Shown here piece by piece: positions 24,069 through 38,682 of a DNA stretch of 64,000 nt (position 1 is its first letter; every line of letters starts with the position of its first letter). The translations under genes were made by a program, and so were the position numbers. The stretch is from Thiohalophilus thiocyanatoxydans. Its GTDB lineage: Bacteria; Pseudomonadota; Gammaproteobacteria; UBA6429; Thiohalophilaceae. The stretch lies in NCBI RefSeq assembly GCF_004366735.1, contig NZ_SOQX01000002.1, positions 62,001-126,000 on the forward strand, written 5' to 3'. The notes under the pieces are model-generated. The model worked only from the letters and a program-made list of their open reading frames with translations. It was not told where the DNA came from and searched no databases.

Positions 24069-25742
24069 TTACCCCGCCTGGGCGCGGTCGATCATTTCCT
24101 TGGCGTGGGAGAGGGTCTGGTCGGTGATTTCGATGCCGCCGAGCATGCGCGCCACTTCGTCGACCCGTTGTTCGGGGGTCAGTTCAGCGATTTCGCTGAT
24201 GGTGACGTCGGAGGCGGCCCGTTTGCTGACCTGGAAGTGGTGTTCGCCCAGTGCCGCGACCTGCGGCAGGTGGGTGACGCAGAGCACCTGACGATGGCCG
24301 GCCAGTTCGCGCAGTTGCAGCCCGACGATCTCCGCCACCCGGCCGCCGATACCGACATCCACCTCGTCGAAGATCAGGGTCGGTATCCGGGTGTCCTGGG
24401 CGGTAATGACCTGAATCGCCAGACTGATGCGCGACAGCTCGCCGCCGGAAGCGACCCGGCTTAACGGGCGCAGCGGCTGGCCGGGGTTGGCACTGACCAC
24501 GAATTCCACCCGCTCCAGGCCGTTGGGTGAGAAGCCGTCTTCACGGGGTTCCAGCTGCACATCGAAGCGCCCCCCTTCCATGCCCAGGGTCTGCATGCTC
24601 TGGCTGACCTGTTCGGCCAGGCGCCCGGCGGCCTGCTGGCGACCGTCGCTTAACTGCCGGGCCAGCTGGCGGTATTCGTTTTCGGCTTCTTGCAGCGCCT
24701 TTTGCAGCTGATCCAGTTGCACGTCGGCCTGTTCCAGGGCGTCGAGCTGCTGTTGCAGTTGAGGCAGGACCCCGGGCAGTTCCTCGACGGCCACATGGTG
24801 TTTGCGCGCCAGGGCATGCATGTCGGCCAGGCGCTGCTCTACCCACTCGAGACGACCGGGATCCAGCTCCAGCGCATCGAGGTAATGGCGCAGCTCGCTG
24901 CCGGCCTCGCGGACCTGGATCAGCGCGCTGTCGAGCAGTTCGGCGATCGCCTGGAGTTGGGAATCGGTGTCGGCCAGCTGTTGCAGTTCGCTGCTGCACT
25001 GGCTGAGCAGTTGACTGGCGTTGGTCTCCTCATTGTCCTGCAGCAGCTGGCTGACCCGTTCGCTGGTCTCCAGCAGGCGACTGGCATTGGCCAGGCGCTT
25101 GTGTTCCTGCTCCAGTTCCGCCGGCTCCTGCTCGCCCAGCGCCAGGACTTCCAGTTCGTTGACCTGAAAACGCAGCAGCTCCAGCCGGCTGTCACGCTCG
25201 TCGCTGGCCTTCAGAAGATTGTCCAGCTCGCTTTTGTGTTGTTGCCAGCGTTGATAGACCTCGCGCAGTTGTTGCAACAGTCCCTGATGACCGGCGTAGT
25301 CGTCCAGTAGCTGGCGCTGGATGTCGCGTTTGAGCAGCGACTGGTGTTCGTGCTGGCCGTGCAGATCCACCAGCATCTCGCCCAGCTCCCGCAGGCTCTG
25401 GATCGGCGTCGGCTTGCCGTTGATAAAGGCTTTGGAAGGGCCGCTGTTGCTGATGGTACGGCGAATGATGCACTCGTTTTCGCTGGCCAGCTCGCGTTCG
25501 GCCAGCCAGGCTTCGGCGTCGGGGGCATCGACGGTGCTGAAGGTGACGCTGATCTCGGCCTTCTCGGCGCCGTGGCGAATCACCGCGCTGTCCGCCCGAT
25601 CCCCCAGCGCCAGGCCGAGGGCGTCGAGCAGGATCGACTTGCCGGCCCCGGTCTCGCCGGTGAAGACCGTCAGACCGCTGTCCATGGCCAGGTCGAGTTT
25701 TTCGACTATAGCGAAATTCCATATGTGAATGTGTGTAAGCAT
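24069..25742 (-). CDS. recN: DNA repair ATPase RecN
   Basis: RecN is an SMC-like ATPase acting in double-strand break repair. The 557-residue protein has the Walker A GETGAGKS near residue 35, a long central coiled coil (about 150-370), the ABC signature (GGELSRISLAI) and the Walker B LIFDEVDVGIGG near the C-terminus. Length is standard. The start MLTHIHIWNFAI is typical of RecN. It is followed leftward by a hairpin element. Upstream lies a 219-base spacer carrying a second copy of the first nine codons. Confidence 0.96.
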   Translation of the reverse strand: MLTHIHIWNFAIVEKLDLAMDSGLTVFTGETGAGKSILLDALGLALGDRADSAVIRHGAEKAEISVTFSTVDAPDAEAWLAERELASENECIIRRTISNSGPSKAFINGKPTPIQSLRELGEMLVDLHGQHEHQSLLKRDIQRQLLDDYAGHQGLLQQLREVYQRWQQHKSELDNLLKASDERDSRLELLRFQVNELEVLALGEQEPAELEQEHKRLANASRLLETSERVSQLLQDNEETNASQLLSQCSSELQQLADTDSQLQAIAELLDSALIQVREAGSELRHYLDALELDPGRLEWVEQRLADMHALARKHHVAVEELPGVLPQLQQQLDALEQADVQLDQLQKALQEAENEYRQLARQLSDGRQQAAGRLAEQVSQSMQTLGMEGGRFDVQLEPREDGFSPNGLERVEFVVSANPGQPLRPLSRVASGGELSRISLAIQVITAQDTRIPTLIFDEVDVGIGGRVAEIVGLQLRELAGHRQVLCVTHLPQVAALGEHHFQVSKRAASDVTISEIAELTPEQRVDEVARMLGGIEITDQTLSHAKEMIDRAQAG

Positions 25743-25961
25743 ATCAGACAGTTACTGAATAATTGTAAGGTCGCTCCCGGCATGACCTCCAGGGATGGAG
25801 GAAATGCAGGGAATTGCCGGGAGCAATTCCTTGCCCATGCCTCCCGCGACAGGGCCTGCCCCATGAGCGCAGCGAATGCCGTGGGTATTAGTACGTCCCT
25901 GTACGTCGTTCCAGATATGAATATGTGTCAACATACCGCCGAACCCATCCTTATCACACGC
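25743..25961. repeat. Spacer with duplicated recN start and a hairpin
   Basis: On the minus strand an ATG at 25934 begins the same nine residues (MLTHIHIWN) as recN at 25742, but the frame ends at 25752 without RecN sequence. Between the copies, GCTCCCGGCA (25773-25782) pairs with TGCCGGGAGC (25815-25824) around an inner CCTCC/GGAGG stem. The 27-base copies differ at 6 positions, all leaving the amino acids unchanged. It looks like a small insertion or recombination at the 5' end of recN. Confidence 0.6.
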
Positions 25962-26840
25962 TCAGAAATGTTCGCCCCAGTGCAGCTTGCGGCGCAGTAT
26001 CTCATAATGATTGTGCTCACAGGGATGGATCAGACGAACCACCGTCTCCTTTTTGCGAATCAGGATCCGCTCGCCCGAGACGACCCCCAGGTTGATCTGG
26101 CCGTCGCAGGTGACCTGGGCGTGGGAGTGGGGATCGTCTTTGACCACCACCTCGATCTCGCTGTCGCCGTCGACCACGATGGGCCGGTAGCTCATGGTGT
26201 GCGGACAGATCGGCACGATGATCATGGCGTCCATGGCCGGCTCCAGGATCGGGCCGCCGGCCGACAGGGCGTAGGCGGTGGAGCCGGTGGGGGTGGAGAT
26301 GATCAGCCCGTCGGAGCGCATGCTGTTGAGCAGGCGGCCGTTGATATAGGTCTCGGTCTCGACCATGCGGGCCACTTCCCATTTATGCAGCGCCACATCA
26401 TTGAACGCGTCGCTCTGGCTGGGCGGGCCTTCGTGATGGTGGATCACCGTGGTCAGCATAATCCGCCGTTCTTCCTCGTATTTGCCAGCGAGGATTTCGC
26501 TGATCTGATGCGCCATCTCGTCGGGCGAGACATCCACCAGAAAGCCGAGCCGGCCGAGGTTGATGCCCAGCAGCGGCACATTGCTTTCCACCAGCGAGCG
26601 GGCGGCGTTGAGCAGGGTGCCGTCACCGCCGATGGTCATGGCCAGATCGCAACGTTGCCCCAGTTCTTCCAGCGTGACCCGGGGATAATCGCATTCGCTG
26701 ATGTGCCGGGCGGTGCTTTCCTCAATCAGGATCTCGCACTGGTGTTGTTCCAGCAACCGGCCCAGTTTCACGATCGCGGCGGCCACCGCAGGGTCGGCAT
26801 ACTTGCCAATCAGTCCGATGGTATTGAAGGCGTTACCCAT
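25962..26840 (-). CDS. nadK: NAD kinase
   Basis: NAD kinase makes NADP from NAD and ATP or polyphosphate. Starting at the ATG at 26840 the protein has 292 residues with the GGDGT motif (TIGGDGTLLNAARS), NLGRLGFLVDV, and the second motif ISTPTGSTAYALSAGGPI that forms the active site. The N-terminal IGLIGKY is normal. The frame is open back to 26939 but enters the hrcA promoter. It is divergent from hrcA, as often seen in gammaproteobacteria. Confidence 0.96.
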   Translation of the reverse strand: MGNAFNTIGLIGKYADPAVAAAIVKLGRLLEQHQCEILIEESTARHISECDYPRVTLEELGQRCDLAMTIGGDGTLLNAARSLVESNVPLLGINLGRLGFLVDVSPDEMAHQISEILAGKYEEERRIMLTTVIHHHEGPPSQSDAFNDVALHKWEVARMVETETYINGRLLNSMRSDGLIISTPTGSTAYALSAGGPILEPAMDAMIIVPICPHTMSYRPIVVDGDSEIEVVVKDDPHSHAQVTCDGQINLGVVSGERILIRKKETVVRLIHPCEHNHYEILRRKLHWGEHF

Positions 26841-26908
26841 TCTTTTTATTCCAGTTTTCGGTCTTTCGGCGGCATTGACAGCCGCCCTGACAAGTTGCAA
26901 ATTCAAGC

Positions 26909-26935
26909 TTGGCACTCTATGCTGACGAGTGCTAA
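26909..26935. promoter_or_regulatory. CIRCE element (HrcA operator)
   Basis: TTGGCACTC-N9-GAGTGCTAA at 26909-26935 matches the CIRCE consensus TTAGCACTC-N9-GAGTGCTAA with one base changed. It lies 33 bases before the hrcA GTG. A TTGACA at 26875-26880 with a weak CAAATT 17 bases on could be the promoter it blocks. It also faces nadK. Confidence 0.92.
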
Positions 26936-26968
26936 CCAAACCCCTTTTAAACCAGACCGGGATGTACC

Positions 26969-28006
26969 GTGACGAACGATCCGATTATAAATGATCGCGC
27001 CCAGTTGCTGCTAAAAACGCTGATAGAACGTTATATCCAGGACGGTCAGCCGGTCGGCTCGCGGATTTTGTCCCGTGAGTCGGGGATGAACCTCAGCCCG
27101 GCGACCGTGCGCAATGTGATGGCGGATCTGGAAGATATGGGACTGGTCAAGGCGCCGCATACTTCCGCCGGTCGCGTTCCTACAGTACGCGGATACCGGC
27201 TGTTTGTCGATAATCTGCTGACCGTGCGCCCGCTGCGCGGCAGCCTGATCGAGCGGTTTCGGGACGAGCTGTATCGTATCGATGATCCCGAGGCGTTGAT
27301 CGATCGCGCCTCCAATCTGCTCTCCAGCATGACCCGCATGGCCGGGCTGGTCATGTTGCCGCGTCCCGGCGCGGTGCAGTTACGGCATATCGAATTTCTG
27401 CCGCTCTCGGACAATCGGGTGCTGGTGATCCTGGTGGTCAATGATCAACAGGTACAGAACCGGATTATCCATACGGAGCGCAGCTATACGAGCTCGGAAC
27501 TGCAGCAGGCGGCCAACTATCTCAACAGCGAATTCGCCGGGCACGATCTCGAGGGCATTCGCTCGCAGGTGCTCAAGCATATGGAAGAGATCCGCGACGA
27601 CATGCACCAGATCATGCAGCTGGCGGTGCAGATGGCCGACGAGGTGATCCAGACCAGCCAGAGTGCCGATTACGTGGTACACGGCGAGACCAATCTGATG
27701 AGTTACGCCGAAATGGGCGACATGGATCGGATGCGCCAGCTGTTCGAGGCGCTCAAGACCAAACAGGATATTTTGCACATTCTGGACAAATCCATTCACG
27801 CCGAGGGGATGCAGATCTTTATCGGCGAGGAGTCCGGCTATGCCGCCTTCGGCGAGTGCTCGGTGGTGACCTCGCCCTACAAGATGCAGGACGAGGTGGT
27901 GGGGGTACTGGGGGTCATCGGGCCGACCCGCATGGCCTATGATCAGGTGATTCCGGTGGTGGATGTGACCGCCAAATTACTGGGATCACTCTTGACCTCG
28001 GAATAA
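26969..28006 (+). CDS. hrcA: Heat-inducible repressor HrcA
   Basis: HrcA binds CIRCE and represses chaperone genes until heat or misfolded protein draws off GroEL. The 345-residue protein starts at a GTG and has the N-terminal winged helix (DRAQLLLKTLIERYIQDGQPVGSRIL, LSPATVRNVMADLE), the GAF-like middle, and the C-terminal dimerisation part. HTSAGRVPTVRGYRLFVD is diagnostic. Its own CIRCE suggests autoregulation. The sigma32-type promoter for grpE overlaps its last codons. Confidence 0.96.
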   Translation: MTNDPIINDRAQLLLKTLIERYIQDGQPVGSRILSRESGMNLSPATVRNVMADLEDMGLVKAPHTSAGRVPTVRGYRLFVDNLLTVRPLRGSLIERFRDELYRIDDPEALIDRASNLLSSMTRMAGLVMLPRPGAVQLRHIEFLPLSDNRVLVILVVNDQQVQNRIIHTERSYTSSELQQAANYLNSEFAGHDLEGIRSQVLKHMEEIRDDMHQIMQLAVQMADEVIQTSQSADYVVHGETNLMSYAEMGDMDRMRQLFEALKTKQDILHILDKSIHAEGMQIFIGEESGYAAFGECSVVTSPYKMQDEVVGVLGVIGPTRMAYDQVIPVVDVTAKLLGSLLTSE

Positions 28007-28018
28007 TCATCCCCATAT
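27991..28018 (+). promoter_or_regulatory. Sigma32-type heat-shock promoter before grpE
   Basis: CTTGACC (27991-27997), 13 bases, then CCCCATAT (28011-28018), matching the sigma32 consensus CTTGAA-N13-CCCCATNT closely. It overlaps the hrcA stop codon and would start transcription near 28025, 57 bases before grpE. Confidence 0.75.
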
Positions 28019-28081
28019 TCCCCCATAATTCAAAACAGATTCGAACAATTTTCAGGTAATTGCAACGCTTCGGAGTAGAGC

Positions 28082-28666
28082 ATGAGTGACACAGACGTGA
28101 CCGATAAACAGCCCCAGGACAACCCCGACGAGGCGGAGGCGCAGCTTGAGAGCGACTCCCGCGCGCCCCTGGAGGCCGACAGCGTCGAGGAATTGCAGGC
28201 CAAGCTGACCGAGGCCGAAAACCGCGCCCAGGAGAACTGGGAGAACCTGCTGCGCGCCAATGCGGAGATGGACAACCTGCGCCGGCGCACCGAGCGGGAG
28301 CTGGAAAACGCCCACAAGTACGCCGTGGAGCGCTTCGCCCAGGAACTGCTGGCGGTGCGCGACAGCCTGGAGATGGGCGTGGCCGCGGCCGAGCAGGAAG
28401 AGGCCAGCGTGGAGAAGATCAAGGAGGGGACCGAGCTGACCCTGCGCATGCTCGAGGGGGCGATGGATAAATTCAATATCCAGCCCATCGATCCCCAGGA
28501 CGAGCCCTTCGATCCGGAGCGCCACCAGGCCATGTCGACGGTTGAAACGCCGGACAAGGCCCCCAATACGGTAATCAATGTGATGCAAAAGGGCTATATG
28601 CTCAACGACCGGTTGATCCGCCCGGCCATGGTGATTGTCTCCCGGGCTCCCGAGGCGAACAACTAG
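28082..28666 (+). CDS. grpE: GrpE, nucleotide exchange factor for DnaK
   Basis: GrpE releases ADP from DnaK. The 194-residue protein has the acidic, disordered N-terminus, a long helix (ENWENLLRANAEMDNLRRRTEREL) and the C-terminal beta domain with the motif PNTVINVMQKGYMLNDRLIRPAMV. Length is normal. It sits between hrcA and dnaK, with heat-shock promoters on both sides. Confidence 0.96.
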   Translation: MSDTDVTDKQPQDNPDEAEAQLESDSRAPLEADSVEELQAKLTEAENRAQENWENLLRANAEMDNLRRRTERELENAHKYAVERFAQELLAVRDSLEMGVAAAEQEEASVEKIKEGTELTLRMLEGAMDKFNIQPIDPQDEPFDPERHQAMSTVETPDKAPNTVINVMQKGYMLNDRLIRPAMVIVSRAPEANN

Positions 28667-28689
28667 GGGCACAAAGGTCGATGAGCAGG

Positions 28690-28717
28690 CTTGAAGTTGA
28701 CGCCAGAGCCCCCATTT
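28690..28717 (+). promoter_or_regulatory. Sigma32-type heat-shock promoter before dnaK
   Basis: CTTGAAG (28690-28696), 13 bases, then CCCCATTT (28710-28717), nearly perfect for sigma32. It lies 60 bases upstream of the dnaK ATG. Confidence 0.8.
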
Positions 28718-28776
28718 ACAAAGCAACAACAGAATTTTAGAACCCGAACAACTCGCAAAATGTGGAGAACCGAACA

Positions 28777-30708
<1,932 letters not shown>

Positions 30709-31008
30709 GTCGCCTCTTTCCCGGCAGACGATCCACTGGCTGGATGCAGGAAACTGTATCCAGCCAATTGCTGTTTAAGTTTCGGTGTTACAGGATGACG
30801 GGAATATCACTACTGAATACACTGAAAGACACTGTAAAATAGCGTTAGCTATTTAGTTGATCCGGTGTTTTCGGTGGCGACAACTCTCGTAGACGGATAT
30901 TTTGCGATTTATCAGGCGCGGCACTGCGTTTGATGAACTGGTTTCAGGATACATGCAGTGACACATTGAATGTGGACTGCGTTCATTCACTACAAAGTAA
31001 TAATGATT
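30709..31008. other. dnaK-dnaJ spacer with two hairpins
   Basis: A 12-base stem with GAAA tetraloop, GGCTGGATGCAG-GAAA-CTGTATCCAGCC, lies 28 bases after dnaK. It has no strong T-run, so it may be a processing or weak termination signal. A second palindrome, AAATAGC-GTTA-GCTATTT, follows near 30838-30855. No gene is seen. A TAAAAT near 30834 might be a -10 for dnaJ but no clear -35 matches. Confidence 0.5.
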
Positions 31009-32148
31009 ATGGCTAAACGCGACTATTACGAAGCACTGGGCGTCTCCAAGAATGCCAGCGATGATGAAATCAAAAAGGCATTCAAACGGATGGCAATGAA
31101 ATATCATCCGGATCGTAATCCGGATGACGAAGAGTCCCTGGAAAAATTCAAGGAGGCCCGCGAAGCCTATGACGTGCTGAGCGATCCGCAAAAGCGGGCG
31201 GCTTATGATCAATTCGGTCATGCCGGCGTGGATGGCTCGGCCGGCGGCGGCGCCGGCTTTGGCGGCGGTGGTTTCGGGGGTGCCAGCTTCAGTGACATCT
31301 TCGGCGACGTGTTTGGCGATATTTTTGGTGGCGGCGGTGGCGGCCAGCGGGTCTATCGCGGCGCCGATCTGCGTTACAACCTGGAATTGACCCTGGAAGA
31401 AGCCGCCAAGGGCACCGAGGTCAGCGTCCGGCTTCCCACGCATGTCGCTTGCGAGGAGTGTGACGGCAGCGGCGCGAAGAAGGGCAGTTCACCGACCAGC
31501 TGCTCGACCTGCGGGGGGCTGGGCCAGGTGCGGATGCAGCAGGGCTTTTTCTCGTTGCAACAGGCCTGTCCGCACTGTCAGGGTACGGGCGAGATCATCA
31601 CCGATCCCTGTACTGTTTGCCATGGTCAGGGCCGGGTCGAGAAAACCCGCACGCTGTCGGTCAAGGTCCCGGCCGGGGTGGACAACGGCGATCGTATCCG
31701 TCTGGCCGGGGAAGGTGAAGCCGGCGAGAACGGCGGCCCGCCCGGCGATCTCTATGTGCACATTCACGTCAAGGAACATCCCATCTTCCAGCGCGATGGC
31801 AGCGATCTGCATTGTGAAGTTCCGGTCAGCATCGGTGTCGCCGCCCTGGGCGGCGAGCTGGAAGTCCCGACCCTGGAGGGGCGGGTCAAGCTCAAGGTGC
31901 CGCCGGAAAGCCAGAACGGCAAACAGTTTCGCATGCGCGGTAAGGGGGTCAAATCGGTCCGCGGCGGTCCCGTCGGCGATCTGCTGTGCCGCATCGCGGT
32001 GGAGACGCCGGTCAACCTTACCAACCGGCAAAAAGAGCTGCTGCAGCAGCTCGACGAGTCCATGCAGGAAGACGGGATCAAGCACAGCCCGCGTGCCGCC
32101 TCCTGGCTGGATGGGGTGAAAAAATTCTTTGAAGACATGAAATCCTGA
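31009..32148 (+). CDS. dnaJ: Co-chaperone DnaJ (Hsp40)
   Basis: DnaJ stimulates DnaK ATPase and delivers substrates. The ATG at 31009 gives 379 residues: J-domain with YHPDRNPDD (HPD motif), a Gly/Phe-rich linker ([13 protein letters not shown]), four CxxCxGxG zinc repeats ([32 protein letters not shown]) and the C-terminal substrate domain. No clear ribosome-binding site lies before the start, and an ATG two codons upstream is also possible. Confidence 0.97.
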   Translation: MAKRDYYEALGVSKNASDDEIKKAFKRMAMKYHPDRNPDDEESLEKFKEAREAYDVLSDPQKRAAYDQFGHAGVDGSAGGGAGFGGGGFGGASFSDIFGDVFGDIFGGGGGGQRVYRGADLRYNLELTLEEAAKGTEVSVRLPTHVACEECDGSGAKKGSSPTSCSTCGGLGQVRMQQGFFSLQQACPHCQGTGEIITDPCTVCHGQGRVEKTRTLSVKVPAGVDNGDRIRLAGEGEAGENGGPPGDLYVHIHVKEHPIFQRDGSDLHCEVPVSIGVAALGGELEVPTLEGRVKLKVPPESQNGKQFRMRGKGVKSVRGGPVGDLLCRIAVETPVNLTNRQKELLQQLDESMQEDGIKHSPRAASWLDGVKKFFEDMKS

Positions 32149-32219
32149 TATTATCGGTCTTCAAGGAAGAAGCCTGCGGGTCGATACCCTCAGGTATAAC
32201 AATAAATTCTGGAGTCGAA

Positions 32220-33017
32220 ATGGGGCTGCTCGACGATCTGAAGAACCAGGCCAACGACCAGCGTGCCCGGGAAGCACGCGAAAAGGAACGTTGGGAACAG
32301 CTGGAACAGTCCTATCAGGACGAGATCCATCCGCGGATGGCCGAGATCTACCAGTACCTGAATGAGCTGGTAAAACATCTCAATTATCTGCAGCCTGAAA
32401 CCCGGGCCCGCTACCCGCTTCTGCCCCAGGGCAACTTCTGTACGTTGTTTCAGCGCGACTACAAAATCACCATCGACAGTACGCGCCAGACCAGGAAAAT
32501 TACCCTCACCTGCAAGGCCGAGCTGCCCGAACCGGTACGCTTTTATCTCGAGGGTAAGGAGAAGGTCCTGCGTCAGCAGGAAGTTCTCGACAGCTTTAAA
32601 CTGCGCCACGATCGCAAGGAGTACAAGGACGACAACTACGAACTGCTGGGCGCGGATTTCAAGCTCGAGGGGCCAATGAACATCAGTATCTATTTTGTTG
32701 GTGACATCGAGACCTCGTCGGTCAACCTGTTGATGAGCAATTTTGAGCAGCCGGGGGTGATCAAGCATGTGCTCAAGGCCCGCCACCTGAACCAGGAATT
32801 TCTCGACAAACTGGGCAGCTACCTGTTGCGCAAGGACGATCAGTTCCTCAACCTGGATATCAGCGATGACCACAAGCAGACGATTCGGCAGATGCTGGAA
32901 CAGGAGCGGCTGCGGCGCGAGCAGGAGATCGCGGAAATGGAGCGCCAGGCCAGAGACGAACAGGATGCCGGCAAGCCATCCCGTCGTCTTATGGGATTCT
33001 TCAATAAAGACAAATAA
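32220..33017 (+). CDS. Conserved-looking charged coiled-coil protein, unknown
   Basis: A 265-residue soluble protein I do not recognise. The N-terminal 50 residues are charged helix (DDLKNQANDQRAREAREKER). The middle (about 75-200) is mixed beta with PEPVRFYLEG, FKLEGPMNISIYFVGDI and ETSSVNLL. A C-terminal coiled coil (DHKQTIRQML..EIAEMERQARDE) ends in a basic tail. It has no signal peptide, membrane helix or enzyme motif. It lies between dnaJ and dapB in the same direction, 71 bases after dnaJ, and its codon use looks like its neighbours. A scaffold or regulatory role is only a guess. Confidence 0.8.
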   Translation: MGLLDDLKNQANDQRAREAREKERWEQLEQSYQDEIHPRMAEIYQYLNELVKHLNYLQPETRARYPLLPQGNFCTLFQRDYKITIDSTRQTRKITLTCKAELPEPVRFYLEGKEKVLRQQEVLDSFKLRHDRKEYKDDNYELLGADFKLEGPMNISIYFVGDIETSSVNLLMSNFEQPGVIKHVLKARHLNQEFLDKLGSYLLRKDDQFLNLDISDDHKQTIRQMLEQERLRREQEIAEMERQARDEQDAGKPSRRLMGFFNKDK

Positions 33018-33084
33018 CGTCCGGTTTGAAACCGGACGGCTAACCCCCTAATATTCACTGCTTCAGTCTTTTCGATGTCGATAA

Positions 33085-33909
<825 letters not shown>

Positions 33910-33910
33910 C

Positions 33911-34054
33911 GGGGTACGAGGGACGAGGCGACAATCCCCCTATTCGTTGTGCTCCGGGCAGACCGGGTTGCCCGTTGGGTCAGTTTTTCTTTTCAAAATC
34001 AAGTGGTTGTGTTTCCGTTTTTATTCCTCGTTCCTCGTCCCTCGTCCCTCGTTA
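33911..34054. repeat. Inverted ACGAGGGACGAGG element
   Basis: GTACGAGGGACGAGG near 33914 is reversed at 34026-34054 as CCTCGTCCCTCGTCCCTCGTTAC with extra units. The 96 bases between show no gene. It is the hairpin form of the motif found next to smpB (20112-20144). Confidence 0.65.
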
Positions 34055-34055
34055 C

Positions 34056-34084
34056 TTGTGGTTACAAGACCAGTTGGTTAGAAT
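34056..34084 (+). promoter_or_regulatory. Candidate carAB promoter
   Basis: TTGTGG (34056-34061), 17 bases, TAGAAT (34079-34084). The start site would be near 34091, leaving a leader of about 110 bases that holds a terminator-like hairpin before carA. It begins right at the end of the repeat element. Confidence 0.55.
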
Positions 34085-34138
34085 AGAAAGGGTCTGAATT
34101 TAAGGTCAGATCGACAAATTGAATCGAAATTTTGCATA

Positions 34139-34173
34139 GCGGGAGACTCCAGATTGGTATCTCCCGCTTTTTG
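34139..34173 (+). terminator. Terminator-like hairpin in the carA leader
   Basis: GCGGGAGA (34139-34146) pairs with TCTCCCGC (34160-34167) and is followed by TTTTT, lying between the likely carA promoter and the carA start. An upstream small stem (TCTGA..TCAGA, near 34093-34112) could compete. Placement suggests transcription attenuation of carAB rather than the end of dapB alone. Confidence 0.7.
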
Positions 34174-34199
34174 CAGGCGCCACGCGCAAGGGAGGATTC

Positions 34200-35351
34200 T
34201 TGAAAAAACCGGCACTGCTGGCGTTGGAAGACGGTACCATTTTTCACGGGGATTCGATCGGCATAGACGGTCAGACCGTGGGCGAGGTGGTGTTCAACAC
34301 CGCGATGACCGGTTATCAGGAGATTCTGACCGATCCCTCCTACGCCAAACAGCTCGTTACCCTGACCTATCCCCACATTGGCAACGTCGGTGCCAATCAT
34401 GAGGACGAAGAATCCCGCGCCGTATTCGCCGAGGGCCTGATCATTCGCGATCTGCCGCTGGTCGCCAGTAACTGGCGCAGCCAGGAAACCCTCGACAATT
34501 ATCTGCAGCGCAACAACGTGGTCGGGATTGCCAACATCGATACCCGCAAGCTGACCCGCATCCTGCGCGAAAAGGGCGCCCAGAACGGCTGCATCATGGC
34601 CGGCAACAGCATTGACGAGAAACAGGCGCTGCAGGCCGCGCGGGAATTTCCCGGCCTCAAGGGGATGGACCTGGCCAAAGAGGTCACCACCGGCACGGCC
34701 TATGACTGGCTGGAAGGGGTGTGGAACCCCGGCGAGGGGTATCCCAATGTCCCCGCCATGGTTGAAGAGGCGCTCCCCTACCGGGTGGTCGCCTATGATT
34801 TTGGCGTCAAGCGCAACATCCTGCGCCTGCTGGTCAATCGCGGCTGCCGGGTGACGGTGGTGCCGGCGACAACCCCGGCCGAGGACGTGCTGGCCATGGA
34901 CCCGGACGGGATCTTCCTCTCCAACGGACCGGGCGATCCCGAGCCCTGCGACTATGCCATCGAGGCGATCCGGCAGATCCTCGACAAGGGCGTGCCGCTA
35001 TTCGGCATCTGTCTCGGCCATCAGTTGCTGGGGCTGGCCAGTGGCGCCAAAAGCGTCAAAATGAAGTTTGGTCACCATGGCGCCAACCATCCGGTCCAGG
35101 ACCTGCAAAGCAAGCAGGTGATGATCACCAGCCAGAACCATGGCTTTGCCATCGACGAGGAATCCCTGCCAAAGAATGTTGTGGCGACGCACCGCTCGTT
35201 GTTCGACGGCACGCTACAGGGCGTGGCCTGCACCGACCGCCCGGCGTTCAGTTTTCAGGGGCACCCCGAAGCCAGTCCGGGGCCGCATGATCTTTCGCCA
35301 TTGTTCGACAAGTTCATCGAACTGATTGAGTCCGCCAATGAACGCAAATAA
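34200..35351 (+). CDS. carA: Carbamoyl phosphate synthase, small subunit
   Basis: CarA splits glutamine and feeds ammonia to CarB for carbamoyl phosphate, shared by arginine and pyrimidine synthesis. TTG start at 34200 behind GGGAGG. The 383-residue protein has the N-terminal carA domain ([25 protein letters not shown]) and the glutaminase with [12 protein letters not shown] (nucleophile Cys) and the [13 protein letters not shown] His/Glu pair. The last codons and stop fall inside a repeat arm (AACGCAAATAA), so the ending NERK may come from that element. Confidence 0.97.
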   Translation: MKKPALLALEDGTIFHGDSIGIDGQTVGEVVFNTAMTGYQEILTDPSYAKQLVTLTYPHIGNVGANHEDEESRAVFAEGLIIRDLPLVASNWRSQETLDNYLQRNNVVGIANIDTRKLTRILREKGAQNGCIMAGNSIDEKQALQAAREFPGLKGMDLAKEVTTGTAYDWLEGVWNPGEGYPNVPAMVEEALPYRVVAYDFGVKRNILRLLVNRGCRVTVVPATTPAEDVLAMDPDGIFLSNGPGDPEPCDYAIEAIRQILDKGVPLFGICLGHQLLGLASGAKSVKMKFGHHGANHPVQDLQSKQVMITSQNHGFAIDEESLPKNVVATHRSLFDGTLQGVACTDRPAFSFQGHPEASPGPHDLSPLFDKFIELIESANERK

Positions 35352-35435
35352 ACGTTAATTCAATACTACAAAATGGATTTTGCAGGTAAACAGAACCAAT
35401 TTAATAACATTCATTTGCGTCCATTTGCGTTAATT
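35337..35435. repeat. Inverted AACGCAAAT element at the carA end
   Basis: AATGAACGCAAATAAACGTTAATT (35337-35360) is nearly reversed by 35409-35435, which reads with CATTTGCGTCCATTTGCGTTAATT. The left arm contains the carA stop codon. The remainder to carB (35461) has only a weak GAG before the start. Confidence 0.65.
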
Positions 35436-35460
35436 CGCGGACCGAATATAGAGTAAAAAA

Positions 35461-38678
<3,218 letters not shown>

Positions 38679-38682
<4 letters not shown>

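Noticed and set aside
25752-25934. 60-codon frame starting like RecN
   Set aside because: Only the first nine codons resemble RecN and the rest is low-complexity hairpin sequence; treated as a duplication, not a gene.
25344-26972. Long plus-strand frame across recN and nadK
   Set aside because: No domain, rich in Gln/His/Val typical of antisense frames, and fully covered by two certain genes on the other strand.
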